Shown: positions 43,262-51,276, counted from the stretch's first letter. The stretch is DNA of 55,008 bases from CAMDBL01 sp964498125 (GCA_964498125.1 CAZCGE010000060.1:1-55008); one strand, 5' to 3'. A program made the numbers and translations. The notes: generated by a model not told the origin, from the letters alone.

Positions 43262-44065
43262 ATGAAGCTCACCACCCAGCAGATCAAGCAGTTCGAGGAC
43301 GACGGCTGGCTGTTCATGCCGGACATGTTCTCGCCGGAAGAAGTGGCGGCGCTGGCCACCGAGGCCGTCGGCATCTTCAAGTCCGACCGCAAGGAGATCT
43401 GGCGCGAGACGAATGGCGCGCCGCGCACCGCCTTCGCCGCCCACACCTACAACGAGGCCTTCGGCATCCTCGGCCGCCACCCGCGCCTGATCGAGCCGCT
43501 CGAGCAGCTGTTCGGCGAGCCGGTCTACATGCATCAGTACAAGATCAACGCCAAGGCGCGCTTCGACGGCGATGTCTGGCAGTGGCACCAGGACTACGGC
43601 ACCTGGGCGCGTGACGACGGCATGCCGGAACCACGCTCCATGAACATCTCGGTGTTCCTCGACGAGGTGTTCTCCTTCAACGGCCCGCTGATGCTGATCC
43701 CGAAGAGCCACAAGCAGGGCGTGCTGGCCGCCGGCCACGACACATCGACCACCAGCTATCCGCTGTGGACGCTCGACCACGACACGGTCGATCAACTGGT
43801 CAAGGACGGCGGACTGGTGGCGCCGACGGGCAAGCCCGGCGGCGTCTTGATGTTCCACGGCAACCTGGTGCACGGCTCGTCCGCCAACATCACACCGTAC
43901 CCGAGGAAGATCGTCTATCTGACGCTGAATGCCTGCTCCAACTACATCCGCAAACCGACGCGGCCAGAGTACATCGCGCATCAGGACTTCGCGCCGATCA
44001 AGCCGTGTGCCGACGATGCGCTGATGCAATACGCACGGTCTTATCGCCAGCAGGCGGCGGAGTAG
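43262..44065 (+). CDS. Phytanoyl-CoA dioxygenase family protein, EctD-like
   Basis: A 267-residue Fe(II)/2-oxoglutarate dioxygenase. Iron ligands are His109 and Asp111 (WQWHQDYGTWARDDGMP) and His204 (LVHGSSANITPYPR); the 2-OG arginine is in that last segment. The HQDYGTW...DGMP, NGPLMLIPKSH and HGSxxNITPxPR motifs are those of ectoine hydroxylase. No ectABC genes are near, so the substrate may not be ectoine. The ATG at 43262 has GGAGG upstream (GGAGGACGCCCC) and follows a palindromic repeat. Confidence 0.85.
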   Translation: MKLTTQQIKQFEDDGWLFMPDMFSPEEVAALATEAVGIFKSDRKEIWRETNGAPRTAFAAHTYNEAFGILGRHPRLIEPLEQLFGEPVYMHQYKINAKARFDGDVWQWHQDYGTWARDDGMPEPRSMNISVFLDEVFSFNGPLMLIPKSHKQGVLAAGHDTSTTSYPLWTLDHDTVDQLVKDGGLVAPTGKPGGVLMFHGNLVHGSSANITPYPRKIVYLTLNACSNYIRKPTRPEYIAHQDFAPIKPCADDALMQYARSYRQQAAE

Positions 44066-44087
44066 GTTGCGCCGGGGCCACTGCTTC

Positions 44088-44163
44088 GGGTCCAGTTGAC
44101 GAGGCCGATCTCCGCGTCCAACTCGCCACTGTGGCGCAGCAGCTCCTTGATCGCCTTTTTCAG
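44088..44163 (-). pseudogene. Antitoxin C-terminal relic (VapB-type)
   Basis: Read on the minus strand, this stretch gives KKAIKELLRHSGELDAEIGL and then VNWTR, closely parallel to the tail of the broken antitoxin at 44997-45205 (DKAIKELLRLGDESDAEI). No start or N-terminal half is present. It lies between the dioxygenase and vapC and looks like the leftover of a lost TA module. Confidence 0.5.
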
Positions 44164-44275
44164 CGACGAGGCGCGGGCCGCGCCTTGCGCGGCGGCATCG
44201 CGCGGTTCCTAATCATCATTGAAGACTATGGCTCCCGCCGAAGCGCTGTCCAGCCTTTAATGTCAATTCTCGATG

Positions 44276-44707
44276 TCAGTCTCGCTCTGGGTCCACCCGG
44301 AACGGATCGACCGCGCGGACCGAGCCATAGAGCTGCCCGTGGTTCAAGTCCTCGGTGTAGAGCGTCGTCGCGCCGAGGGCCTCGGCGGCGGCGATGATGG
44401 CTCCGTCCCAATAGGAGATTCTGTAAAGCAGCGAGCGCTCGATCGCGGACTTGATGAGCACTGCATCGGTGACAATGACATCTACGTTAGCTAGGCGCGC
44501 AACCCAGCGCGCCGCAACCGCTGCAGGGAGCGGTGCTCGTAGCTTCCGAGTCACAGTTACATAGAACTCCTGCAGCACCTGCGCCGAGATGCCGAAACTC
44601 TGACTGCGAATCAGCTGTCGTGCGCGTTCGCGCTTGCTCGCGGACTGCGGGTCCGTATCGACCGCATAGACAAGTACGTTGGTGTCGAAGAAAACCTCAG
44701 CGCTCAT
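44276..44707 (-). CDS. vapC: PIN-domain ribonuclease toxin VapC
   Basis: A 143-residue PIN nuclease, which as VapC cleaves tRNA or rRNA when its antitoxin decays. Acidic residues of the active site are Asp8 (EVFFDTNVLVYAVD), Glu47 (VLQEFYVTV), Asp101 (YWDGAII) and Asp120 (LYTEDLNHG). The ATG at 44707 overlaps the end of the antitoxin gene by 11 bp, the usual TA arrangement. Copies of degraded antitoxins lie on both sides. Confidence 0.9.
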   Translation of the reverse strand: MSAEVFFDTNVLVYAVDTDPQSASKRERARQLIRSQSFGISAQVLQEFYVTVTRKLRAPLPAAVAARWVARLANVDVIVTDAVLIKSAIERSLLYRISYWDGAIIAAAEALGATTLYTEDLNHGQLYGSVRAVDPFRVDPERD

Positions 44708-44930
44708 AGAGGTCTTCACGTTTCCACGTGATGGGGCCGACCTCCGCTTTCGCCTGATCGGCCAATCTGAACAGGTCATCCCAGCCCTGCTGCTGGCTCG
44801 CGGCGCGGTCGGCGATCCTCTGCAATGCTTCGCGCACCAGAGCGTTTACCGTGGTGTCGTGCTCGACCGCGTACTTGCGAACCCGCCGCAAGACTTTCTC
44901 GTCAACCGCCAGGGTGATGTTCTTGGTCAT
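44697..44930 (-). CDS. vapB: VapB-type antitoxin (ribbon-helix-helix)
   Basis: A 77-residue protein upstream of and overlapping vapC. N-terminal KNITLAVDEKVLRRVRKYAVEHDTTVNALVREAL is a ribbon-helix-helix DNA-binding domain of the CopG/Arc type; the C-terminal part (WDDLFRLADQAKAEVGPITWKREDLYER) is the toxin-wrapping tail. It should bind its own promoter and block VapC. A degraded relative follows upstream at 44997-45205. Confidence 0.85.
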   Translation of the reverse strand: MTKNITLAVDEKVLRRVRKYAVEHDTTVNALVREALQRIADRAASQQQGWDDLFRLADQAKAEVGPITWKREDLYER

Positions 44931-44996
44931 TCACACAGGATATGTGAGGCTGCGTACCGCGTCAAGCTGCCTCGCCGTGGAGCCGGGGCAATCGCG

Positions 44997-45205
44997 TCAA
45001 ATCCAGCGCGTAGAGTCGATCTCCGCGTCCGACTCGTCGCCGAGCCGCAGCAGTTCCTTGATCGCCTTGTCGGCCTCGCTCTGCTGGCGCGCAAGTCGCG
45101 TCATGTAGTCCCGCACCAGCTAGTTCACTGTCGTACCTTCTCCGACGCTATGCGCCGCACTTTCGCCTGCACCTCCTTGAGTACCGCAAGCGTGTTGTTC
45201 TTCAT
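44997..45205 (-). pseudogene. Degraded VapB-type antitoxin
   Basis: On the minus strand an ATG at 45205 starts MKNNTLAVLKEVQAKVRRIA, then a frameshift near SEKVR and an in-frame TAG interrupt the sequence; after restoring the frame it reads GTTVN, stop, LVRDYMTRLARQQSEADKAI and KELLRLGDESDAEIDSTRWI. This is a broken paralogue of the intact antitoxin (TTVNALVREAL). No toxin gene accompanies it. Confidence 0.7.
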
Positions 45206-45394
45206 TTACACAGGATATGTGGGACTGTGGGTCGGGTCAAGGGATGAGACGAGTCCGACGTGGGCCAAATTCTTCCGTAGTTTTGCCGTCCGATGTTCTT
45301 CCGCCTTTATCGAAAGCGGATGGAGTGAGTACGTCGACCACAATGGACTAGAGACACGCATGCGCTGCAGCACATGAAGGAGACGCGATGAGGG

Positions 45395-45886
45395 TCACTT
45401 CGACGGCCGCGTTCGCGAGACGAACTCCGCTAGCCGATTCTTTGCTTCGATCTCGGATTGGCGATCGGCGAGTCCCTGGCGACGGCAAGTCTCGAGTTCC
45501 TGCGCCGCCCTATGCTTTGCGGCAGCAATCTCCTCCAAGAACAACTCTCGGCGCGCATCTTCAACGATAGCCTCTCGAAGTTCGGGTGTCAGCGCGTCGC
45601 CGGCTGCCTCGAAGGGTTCCAGGACGTCGGCCTCATCTATCTCGAAGCAATCCCACGATAGTCCTTCGAACTCAATCGTTTCTTGTTCAACTTCGGCCAG
45701 CTCCGAGTCCTCGCTCAACGCGTATGCCGGCTCCGGATACTTCGCGAGCCGCTTCTCCAGGACAGACTTCACGGCTGCGGCGGCATGCTGTTCGCGTTTC
45801 ACGAGCCCCCGGTACGCCCTGTCCCGGCTCTCCCGAATGGCGATCCAGATGCAGATGATCACGCCCATGACTATCAGGTAATCCAT
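45395..45886 (-). CDS. Membrane-anchored acidic protein of unknown function
   Basis: A 163-residue protein. An N-terminal helix (MDYLIVMGVIICIWIAIRES) anchors it in the membrane; the remainder is strongly charged, with an acidic middle (SEDSELAEVEQETIEFEGLSWDCFEIDEADVLEPFE) and a helical end (LREAIVEDARRELFLEEIAAAKHRAAQELETCRR) that may be coiled coil. No family is recognised. The ATG at 45886 is preferred for the hydrophobic start. It lies downstream of sucC on the same strand, where sucD would be expected. Confidence 0.6.
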   Translation of the reverse strand: MDYLIVMGVIICIWIAIRESRDRAYRGLVKREQHAAAAVKSVLEKRLAKYPEPAYALSEDSELAEVEQETIEFEGLSWDCFEIDEADVLEPFEAAGDALTPELREAIVEDARRELFLEEIAAAKHRAAQELETCRRQGLADRQSEIEAKNRLAEFVSRTRPSK

Positions 45887-46018
45887 CCGGCATCCTTGAG
45901 CGTGGCTATCAGCGACGATCATCTTTGCTAGCATCGCGCATGCAGGTCCAGGCCAGCGATGCACCGACGAAGAACGCTACAAAGCAAAACCAGCCATTCG
46001 CTCCGCCCCGCAACCCCC

Positions 46019-47218
46019 TCACCCCGCCTTCCTCACCGCGTCCGTGATCTTCTTCGCCGCATCGGCCAGATTGTCGGCGGCCAGCACCTTCAGGCCGCTG
46101 TCATTGATAATCTTCTTGCCCAGCTCGACGTTGGTGCCTTCCAGGCGCACCACCAGCGGCACCTGCAGCCCGACCTCCTTGACCGCCGCCACCACGCCCT
46201 CGGCGATGATGTCGCAGCGCATGATGCCGCCGAAGATGTTGACCAGGATGCCCTTCACCTTGGGGTCCGAGGTGATGATCTTGAAGGCGGCCGTCACCTT
46301 CTCCGTGGTGGCGCTGCCGCCGACGTCGAGGAAGTTGGCGGGCTCCATGCCGTACAGCTTGATGATGTCCATGCTGGCCATCGCCAAGCCGGCGCCGTTG
46401 ACCATGCAGCCAATGGTGCCGTCCAGCGTGATGTAGTTGAGATCGTGCTTGGAGGCTTCGATCTCCTTGGGGTCCTCCTCCTCCAGGTCGCGGTAGGCGA
46501 CGATTTCTGGGTGGCGGAACAGCGCGTTGGAATCGAAGTCCATCTTGCCGTCGAGCGCGACCAGCTTGCCGTCCTTGGTGACGACCAGCGGGTTGATCTC
46601 GAGCATGCTCATGTCCTTTTCGACAAACATGCGGTAGAGGTCGCCGACCATCTTCACGCACTGGCCGACCTGATCGCCCTTGAGGCCGAGCGCGAACGCG
46701 ATCTTGCGGCCCTGGAACGGGAAATAGCCCGCAGCCGGATCGATCGACAGCGAGACGATCTGCTCGGGCGTATCGTGCGCCACCTTTTCGATATCCACGC
46801 CGCCGGCCTGCGACACGATGAAGGAAACGCACGATGTGACGCGGTCGACCACGGCGGACAGATACAGCTCGCGCTCGATCTGGCTGCCGTCCTCGACATA
46901 GAGACGCTTGACGACGCGGCCGGCAGGACCGGTCTGCAGGGTGACCAGCGTGTTGCCGAGCATCTGCTGGGCGAATGCTTTCACTTCTTCGTGGGAGCGG
47001 GCCAGCCGCACGCCGCCCTTGTCGCCGGCGGTGGCCTCCTTGAATTTGCCCTTGCCGCGACCGCCGGCGTGGATCTGCGCCTTCACCACCCACGCCGGGC
47101 CGGGCAACTGCCGCGCCGCCTTGACCGCCTCGTCGACGGTGAACGCCGCGACGCCCTTCGGCGTGGCGATGCCGTATTGCCGGTACAGCTCTTTGGCCTG
47201 GTATTCGTGGATGTTCAT
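46019..47218 (-). CDS. sucC: Succinyl-CoA synthetase beta subunit (ADP-forming)
   Basis: A 399-residue ATP-grasp subunit of succinyl-CoA ligase (TCA cycle). N-terminal MNIHEYQAKELYRQYGIATPKGVAAFT and the nucleotide site KAQIHAGGRGKGKFKEA are diagnostic, as is VNIFGGIMRCDIIAEGV near the end. The partner sucD normally follows directly downstream; here the next minus-strand gene is an unrelated acidic protein, so sucD is displaced or absent from the window. Its leader overlaps a repeat arm that brackets the four-helix-bundle gene. Confidence 0.97.
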   Translation of the reverse strand: MNIHEYQAKELYRQYGIATPKGVAAFTVDEAVKAARQLPGPAWVVKAQIHAGGRGKGKFKEATAGDKGGVRLARSHEEVKAFAQQMLGNTLVTLQTGPAGRVVKRLYVEDGSQIERELYLSAVVDRVTSCVSFIVSQAGGVDIEKVAHDTPEQIVSLSIDPAAGYFPFQGRKIAFALGLKGDQVGQCVKMVGDLYRMFVEKDMSMLEINPLVVTKDGKLVALDGKMDFDSNALFRHPEIVAYRDLEEEDPKEIEASKHDLNYITLDGTIGCMVNGAGLAMASMDIIKLYGMEPANFLDVGGSATTEKVTAAFKIITSDPKVKGILVNIFGGIMRCDIIAEGVVAAVKEVGLQVPLVVRLEGTNVELGKKIINDSGLKVLAADNLADAAKKITDAVRKAG

Positions 47219-47229
47219 TGGTGGTTCCT

Positions 47230-47255
47230 CGTGAGTCGTGAGTGGTGAGTGGTGG
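47230..47255. repeat. Left arm of GTGAGTSGTGAGT inverted repeat
   Basis: CGTGAGTCGTGAGTGGTGAG and following bases match, in inverted orientation, the arm at 47649-47682. The two arms bracket the four-helix-bundle gene. The same arms form the atpD-atpC hairpin at 35079-35185. Confidence 0.75.
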
Positions 47256-47261
47256 CAGAAG

Positions 47262-47639
47262 CTACTCCGCAGATGCTCTGCGTGCTTCGAGCGCGCGAAT
47301 GAGGGCTCTCAGCATCTTGCTCACCCTTTCACATTTTTCTTGCACTGGCCGTACGTCGACTTCCGAAGCCAGTTTCAACCTCTCGACAAGGATCAGATGC
47401 GTTTCGAGTTCCCGAGCTGAGCCTTGCGCAATCCTCGAGAACTGGATGTAGCCTCCAGTCTGATCTCGCCCGAAGCCCTCCGCGATATTGGCTGGAATAG
47501 AGACCGAGGCTCGTCTGATCTGAGACGTCATGCCGTACAGCTCTTCCTTGGGGAAGCAAGCCATCAACCGATAGCAGTCCTCCGCGAGTGAAACGGCCAA
47601 TTGCCAAACGTCGAGGTCCTTATGTGTCTCGATCGCCAT
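47262..47639 (-). CDS. Four-helix-bundle protein of the S23/IVS type
   Basis: A 125-residue all-helical protein. ETHKDLDVWQLAVSLAEDCY, then FPKEELYGMTSQIRRASVSIPANIAEGFGR, the signature stretch of the 23S rRNA intervening-sequence (S23) family, and a C-terminal IAQGSARELETHLILVERL helix. Function is unknown; homologues sit in rRNA insertions and near diversity-generating elements. It is flanked by inverted repeat arms and interposed between sucC and mdh, so it was probably inserted as a unit. The ATG at 47639 gives the family N-terminus. Confidence 0.9.
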   Translation of the reverse strand: MAIETHKDLDVWQLAVSLAEDCYRLMACFPKEELYGMTSQIRRASVSIPANIAEGFGRDQTGGYIQFSRIAQGSARELETHLILVERLKLASEVDVRPVQEKCERVSKMLRALIRALEARRASAE

Positions 47640-47648
47640 CCCCTGCCT

Positions 47649-47682
47649 CCACCACTCACGACTCACGACTCACCACTCACGC
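47649..47682. repeat. Right arm of GTGAGTSGTGAGT inverted repeat
   Basis: CCACCACTCACGACTCACGA and following bases are the complement of the arm at 47230-47255. The arm ends 9 bp before the mdh stop codon. See the left arm. Confidence 0.75.
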
Positions 47683-47690
47683 TTTCTTAC

Positions 47691-48656
47691 TCACGCCCCC
47701 AAATTCGGAGCGATCTTCTGGCACGCTTCGACCAACCCTTTCACCGATTCCACCGACTTCAGGAACATGCCCCGCTCGGCCGAGTTGAGGTCGATCTCGA
47801 CGATGCGCTCCACGCCGCCAGCGCCGATGACGACTGGCACGCCGATATAGAGCCCCTTCACACCATACTCGCCGTTGAGGTAGGTGGCGCAAGGCAGCAC
47901 GCGCTTCTTATCCTTCAGATAGCTTTCCGCCATCTGGATTGCCGACGAAGCAGGCGCGTAGAACGCCGACCCTGTCTTCAGCAGCGAGACGATCTCACCA
48001 CCCCCCTTGCGCGTGCGGTCGACGATCTGGTCGAGCCGCTCCTGCGTGATCCAGCGCATTTTGACCAGGTCCGTGAGCGGTATGCCGGCAATCGTCGAGT
48101 AGCGCACCAGCGGCACCATGTCATCGCCGTGGCCGCCCAGCACGAAGGCGGTAACGTCCTCGATCGATATCTTGAATTCATCGGCGAGGAAGTGGCGGAA
48201 CCGCGAGGTGTCGAGCACCCCGGCCATGCCGACCACCATATGGCGCGGCAGCCCGCAGGCCTTCTGCAGCGCCCACACCATGGCGTCGAGCGGATTGGTG
48301 ATGCAAATCACGAAGGCATTGGGCGCATACTTTTTAATGCCGGCGCCAACCTGCTCCATCACCTTGAGGTTGATGCTGAGCAGGTCGTCGCGGCTCATGC
48401 CGGCCTTGCGCGGCACACCGGCGGTGACGATGCAGACATTGGCGCCCTCGATGTCGGCATAAGCATTGGTGCCCTTCAAATTGGCATCGAAGCCCTCGAC
48501 GGCGCTCGACTGGGCGATATCGAGCGATTTGCCCTGCGGAATGCCCTCCGCGATATCGAACAGGACCACGTCGCCGAGCTCCTTCAGGCCGATGAGGTGG
48601 GCCAGTGTTCCGCCAATCATGCCTGCGCCGATCAAGGCGATCCGGTTGCGCGCCAT
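47691..48656 (-). CDS. mdh: Malate dehydrogenase
   Basis: A 321-residue NAD-dependent malate dehydrogenase of the lactate/malate dehydrogenase-like type used by alphaproteobacteria. The nucleotide loop is IALIGAGMIGGTLAHL, the substrate loop RKAGMSRDDLL, ITNPLDAMV, and the catalytic His is in VLGGHGDDMVPLVRY. The ATG at 48656 begins MARNRIALIGAG; the frame is open 12 codons upstream. In this lineage mdh, sucC and sucD usually form one cluster; here a four-helix-bundle gene separates mdh and sucC. Confidence 0.97.
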   Translation of the reverse strand: MARNRIALIGAGMIGGTLAHLIGLKELGDVVLFDIAEGIPQGKSLDIAQSSAVEGFDANLKGTNAYADIEGANVCIVTAGVPRKAGMSRDDLLSINLKVMEQVGAGIKKYAPNAFVICITNPLDAMVWALQKACGLPRHMVVGMAGVLDTSRFRHFLADEFKISIEDVTAFVLGGHGDDMVPLVRYSTIAGIPLTDLVKMRWITQERLDQIVDRTRKGGGEIVSLLKTGSAFYAPASSAIQMAESYLKDKKRVLPCATYLNGEYGVKGLYIGVPVVIGAGGVERIVEIDLNSAERGMFLKSVESVKGLVEACQKIAPNLGA

Positions 48657-48824
48657 TTGTCTGTGCTCCTGAGCTCGAAGATGGGGCCCCATGCCCTGGC
48701 AGCTCCTGCTCGTACGCCCGCGGCGAGGAGAGAGTGCCGATACAGCGGTTGGTTAGCCCGAATCCCCAGCAGGCTCAAGCGAGACCGGCATGCCGGCTGG
48801 CGACAACCTATGCCCTGGTCGGGC

Positions 48825-49952
48825 TCAGACCAGGAACTGTTGCTCGAGCATGGCGGCGCGTTTGCTGCGGGCGGCCAGGTAGTCCTCGCTGCGCATCTCG
48901 ATAAGGCGTGAGGCGGTCCGCTGGAACAGGTCCGCGCCGTCGCCCTTGGGATAGAGCTGGTCAGGTTCAACCTCCGCCGAGGCGATCAGACAGACGCGAT
49001 TGTCGTAGATGGTATCGATCAGGTTGATGAAGCGCCGGGCGACATCGCGCCGGTCCGGTGTCAGCAGGGGTATGCCCTCGATGACGACGGTGTGGAAGGC
49101 ATGCGCAATGTGCAGATAATCCAATGCCCCGAGCGGCTTATCGCAGAGGTCGGCAAAGGTGAAACGCGCCGAGCCCATGGCCGCCATCGGCACGTGCACT
49201 TTGCGGCCCTTGACCTCGAGATCCAGTCCCGCTGGCGCCTGGCCGCCGATCAGCCGCGACCAGATCCGGTCGATCTCGGACGTGGCGCGCGCGTCGCAGG
49301 GCGAGAAATAAAGCGGCTGGCCGGCCAGTTTCTCGAGCCGGTAGTCCTTGGCGGCCTTGAGCGCGATGACATCGACATTGGATTGCAGCAGATCGAGAAA
49401 GGGCAGAAAGAGCTGGCGGTTCAGGCCATTTCGGTAGAGGTCCGAAGGATGCGCGTTCGAGGTCGCGACCACGACCACCTGCGCCTCGAACAGCGTCGTG
49501 AACAGGCGCCCGAGGATCATCGCATCGGCGATATCGGTCACATGCAGCTCATCGAAGCACAGGAGCCCCGCCGTAGCCGCGATTTCGGCCCCGACCCGCG
49601 GGATTGGATCACCCTCGACGCGCTTTCTGGCCTCGCCGATGCGATCGTGGACCTCGGCCATGAACTCGTGGAAATGGATGCGCCGCCGTGGCGAGAAGCC
49701 GACGGTATCGTAAAACAGGTCCATCAACATGGTCTTGCCGCGGCCTACGGCGCCATGCAGATAGATACCAGTCGGCTGCGGGCTCCGATTGCGCGCCAGG
49801 AACGACAGCAAGCCCGAGCGCGACTGTTGCCACTGGCCGAACGCAACCGCCAGAGCATCCAGCCGACCGGCGGCGAGCAATTGCGCCGGGTCTGCCTGGA
49901 TCTCACCGATCCGCACACGCTCCAGGTAGTGCTCGACGATCCCCGTGGCCAT
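48825..49952 (-). CDS. zapE: AFG1/ZapE-type ATPase
   Basis: A 375-residue P-loop ATPase. The Walker A loop is GAVGRGKT (67-74) in YLHGAVGRGKTMLMDLFYD, Walker B is GLLCFDELHVTDIADAMIL, and VVATSNAHPSDLYRNGLNRQLFLPF is the family-specific block. ZapE affects Z-ring constriction; the mitochondrial homologue AFG1 assists respiratory-chain quality control. In alphaproteobacteria the gene commonly lies next to sdh and mdh, as here. Confidence 0.94.
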   Translation of the reverse strand: MATGIVEHYLERVRIGEIQADPAQLLAAGRLDALAVAFGQWQQSRSGLLSFLARNRSPQPTGIYLHGAVGRGKTMLMDLFYDTVGFSPRRRIHFHEFMAEVHDRIGEARKRVEGDPIPRVGAEIAATAGLLCFDELHVTDIADAMILGRLFTTLFEAQVVVVATSNAHPSDLYRNGLNRQLFLPFLDLLQSNVDVIALKAAKDYRLEKLAGQPLYFSPCDARATSEIDRIWSRLIGGQAPAGLDLEVKGRKVHVPMAAMGSARFTFADLCDKPLGALDYLHIAHAFHTVVIEGIPLLTPDRRDVARRFINLIDTIYDNRVCLIASAEVEPDQLYPKGDGADLFQRTASRLIEMRSEDYLAARSKRAAMLEQQFLV

Positions 49953-50431
49953 GTCGCCTCGATTTTGCAGCTATGCCGCCGGCGCCAGCCGGCCATGTCG
50001 CCCGTCCAGCGGCTGTCGCCATGCCATGGGCTGCACGCGCGCGCAATGCGCATGCGCCGGCCACCTTGCCGCAGCGTAGCCTGCATTCCGCGCGTCATCC
50101 ATACGGGTTGAGTGCAGCCTGGCACGCGCTGCACGATGTGCATCCGGGCATTCAGTGTGGCACGTGTCACCCGGTAACGCACACTGCATCCAACGCCGCC
50201 ATCACCATTGCGTTCTGCAAAATCTGTCACCGTTGTTCTTCCATTTGCGCTTACAAAAATCATGCAAGACCCTGAACGCACGCATATTTTGATGATTTTC
50301 TGCAACACCGATGACGGATTGATTGCAGTTGAGCGTTGCTAATTCTATTTTGTTGTCAACTATTTCTATTGTTTTGCTCATGCTCTTTCATGTTCGAACT
50401 GATTCGAACATTTTTAGAGGGAGAGACTGAA
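49953..50431. other. 479-bp gap, AT-rich on the right, promoter area of the histone-like gene
   Basis: No firm gene. From about 50200 it is markedly AT-rich, as expected of a strong promoter for the Lys/Arg-rich protein gene. The left half reads, in one plus frame, QCGTCHPVTHTASNAAI and then CKICHRC, two CxxCH motifs, but there is no signal peptide or start; it is treated as chance or relic. Confidence 0.45.
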
Positions 50432-50659
50432 ATGGCTATCAAGGCGAAGAAAAAGACCACGGCTCGCAAGACTAAGGCGCGTAAGCCGGTTGCACGCAAG
50501 ACCACGGCACGCAAGACCACGGCTCGCAAGACCACTGTACGCAAGGCTAGCGCCCGCAAGACCAGCGTTCGCCGCGCCAGCATCAGCCGCAAGCCAGCTT
50601 CGCGCACCAAGGCCAAGGCTAGCCGGACCCCGGCCCGCCGCCTGCGCCGCGCTGCCTGA
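50432..50659 (+). CDS. Histone H1-like Lys/Arg/Thr/Ala-rich protein
   Basis: A 75-residue, extremely basic low-complexity protein built of ARKTTARKT-type units (MAIKAKKKTTARKTKARKP, then VARKTTARKTTARKTTVRK), ending SRTPARRLRRAA. Such proteins (AlgP/Hc1-like) bind DNA or RNA non-specifically in many proteobacteria. AGAGGGAGAGA supplies the ribosome site. The upstream region is AT-rich. It lies on the plus strand between minus-strand genes of the TCA neighbourhood, so it is transcribed alone; a hairpin at 50735-50768 could end its message. Confidence 0.85.
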   Translation: MAIKAKKKTTARKTKARKPVARKTTARKTTARKTTVRKASARKTSVRRASISRKPASRTKAKASRTPARRLRRAA

Positions 50660-50734
50660 CATCGAAAAGCGCCTCCGGCCGGGCGCCGGACGCGCGATCC
50701 AATGCGGCAAGCCACGTCAGAACCTGACGTATCC

Positions 50735-50768
50735 AAGACCGGAGGTCGCCTAAGGTGCCTCCGGTCTT
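50735..50768 (+). terminator. Hairpin after the histone-like gene
   Basis: AAGACCGGAGG (50735-50745) and CCTCCGGTCTT (50758-50768) are perfect 11-bp complements with a 12-nt loop, followed by GTCATTTC. The T-tract is weak, but the position, between convergent genes, fits a bidirectional terminator. Confidence 0.65.
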
Positions 50769-50807
50769 GTCATTTCAAGGGTCAATCCGGGAGGCGGCAC
50801 ACCGCCA

Positions 50808-51188
50808 TCACGGCGGCAGATGGCACACCACCTCGACGTTGTGGCCGTCGAAGTCCAACACGAACGCGCCGTAGTAGCCGGGGTGATAGTGCGCACGCTC
50901 GCCGGGCGCCCCGTTGTCGGCGCCGCCGGCGGCCAGCGCCGCCTTATGGAAAGCGTCGACCGTGGCGCGGTCAGCGGCGCTGAATGCGATATGCATGCCG
51001 GCTGTGGCCCGGCCGCTGCCGCTGTAGATCCAGAAATCAGGATTGCGGCCGGAAGCGAGGCCCGCGCCCTTGCGGCCGCCGGCATCGAACTCGCGAAATA
51101 CGCTGTAGCCGAGCGGCGCCAGCGCTGCCAGATAGAACGCCTTGGCACGGGCGAAATCAGAAATCTGGATGCCGATGTGGTCGAGCAT
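50808..51188 (-). CDS. VOC-family (glyoxalase-like) protein
   Basis: A 126-residue vicinal-oxygen-chelate protein. MLDHIGIQISDFARAKAFYLAALAPLGY is the N-terminal module with the ligand-like His4; AGMHIAFSAADRATVDAFHKAALAAGG is the second half; HYHPGYYGAFVLDFDGHNVEVVCH gives the C-terminal Glu. Substrate (methylglyoxal, antibiotic, catechol) cannot be told. It lies on the same strand as sdhB with a purine-rich inverted repeat between them. Confidence 0.88.
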   Translation of the reverse strand: MLDHIGIQISDFARAKAFYLAALAPLGYSVFREFDAGGRKGAGLASGRNPDFWIYSGSGRATAGMHIAFSAADRATVDAFHKAALAAGGADNGAPGERAHYHPGYYGAFVLDFDGHNVEVVCHLPP

Positions 51189-51201
51189 TTGGCCCTCCGG
51201 G

Positions 51202-51276
51202 CGGGAGTGGGGAATAGGGAAAGGCCTGGTTTTCTTTCGACTTCCCTACTCCCAACTCCCCATTCCCTACTTCCCC
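51202..51276. repeat. Purine-rich imperfect inverted repeat (GGGGAATAGGG type)
   Basis: The left arm at 51202-51221 (GGGAGTGGGGAATAGGGAAA) and right arm at 51242-51276 (TTCCCTACTCCCAACTCCCC onward) are related to the repeat at 16161-16243. It lies between sdhB and the VOC gene and would form a long imperfect stem. Confidence 0.7.
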
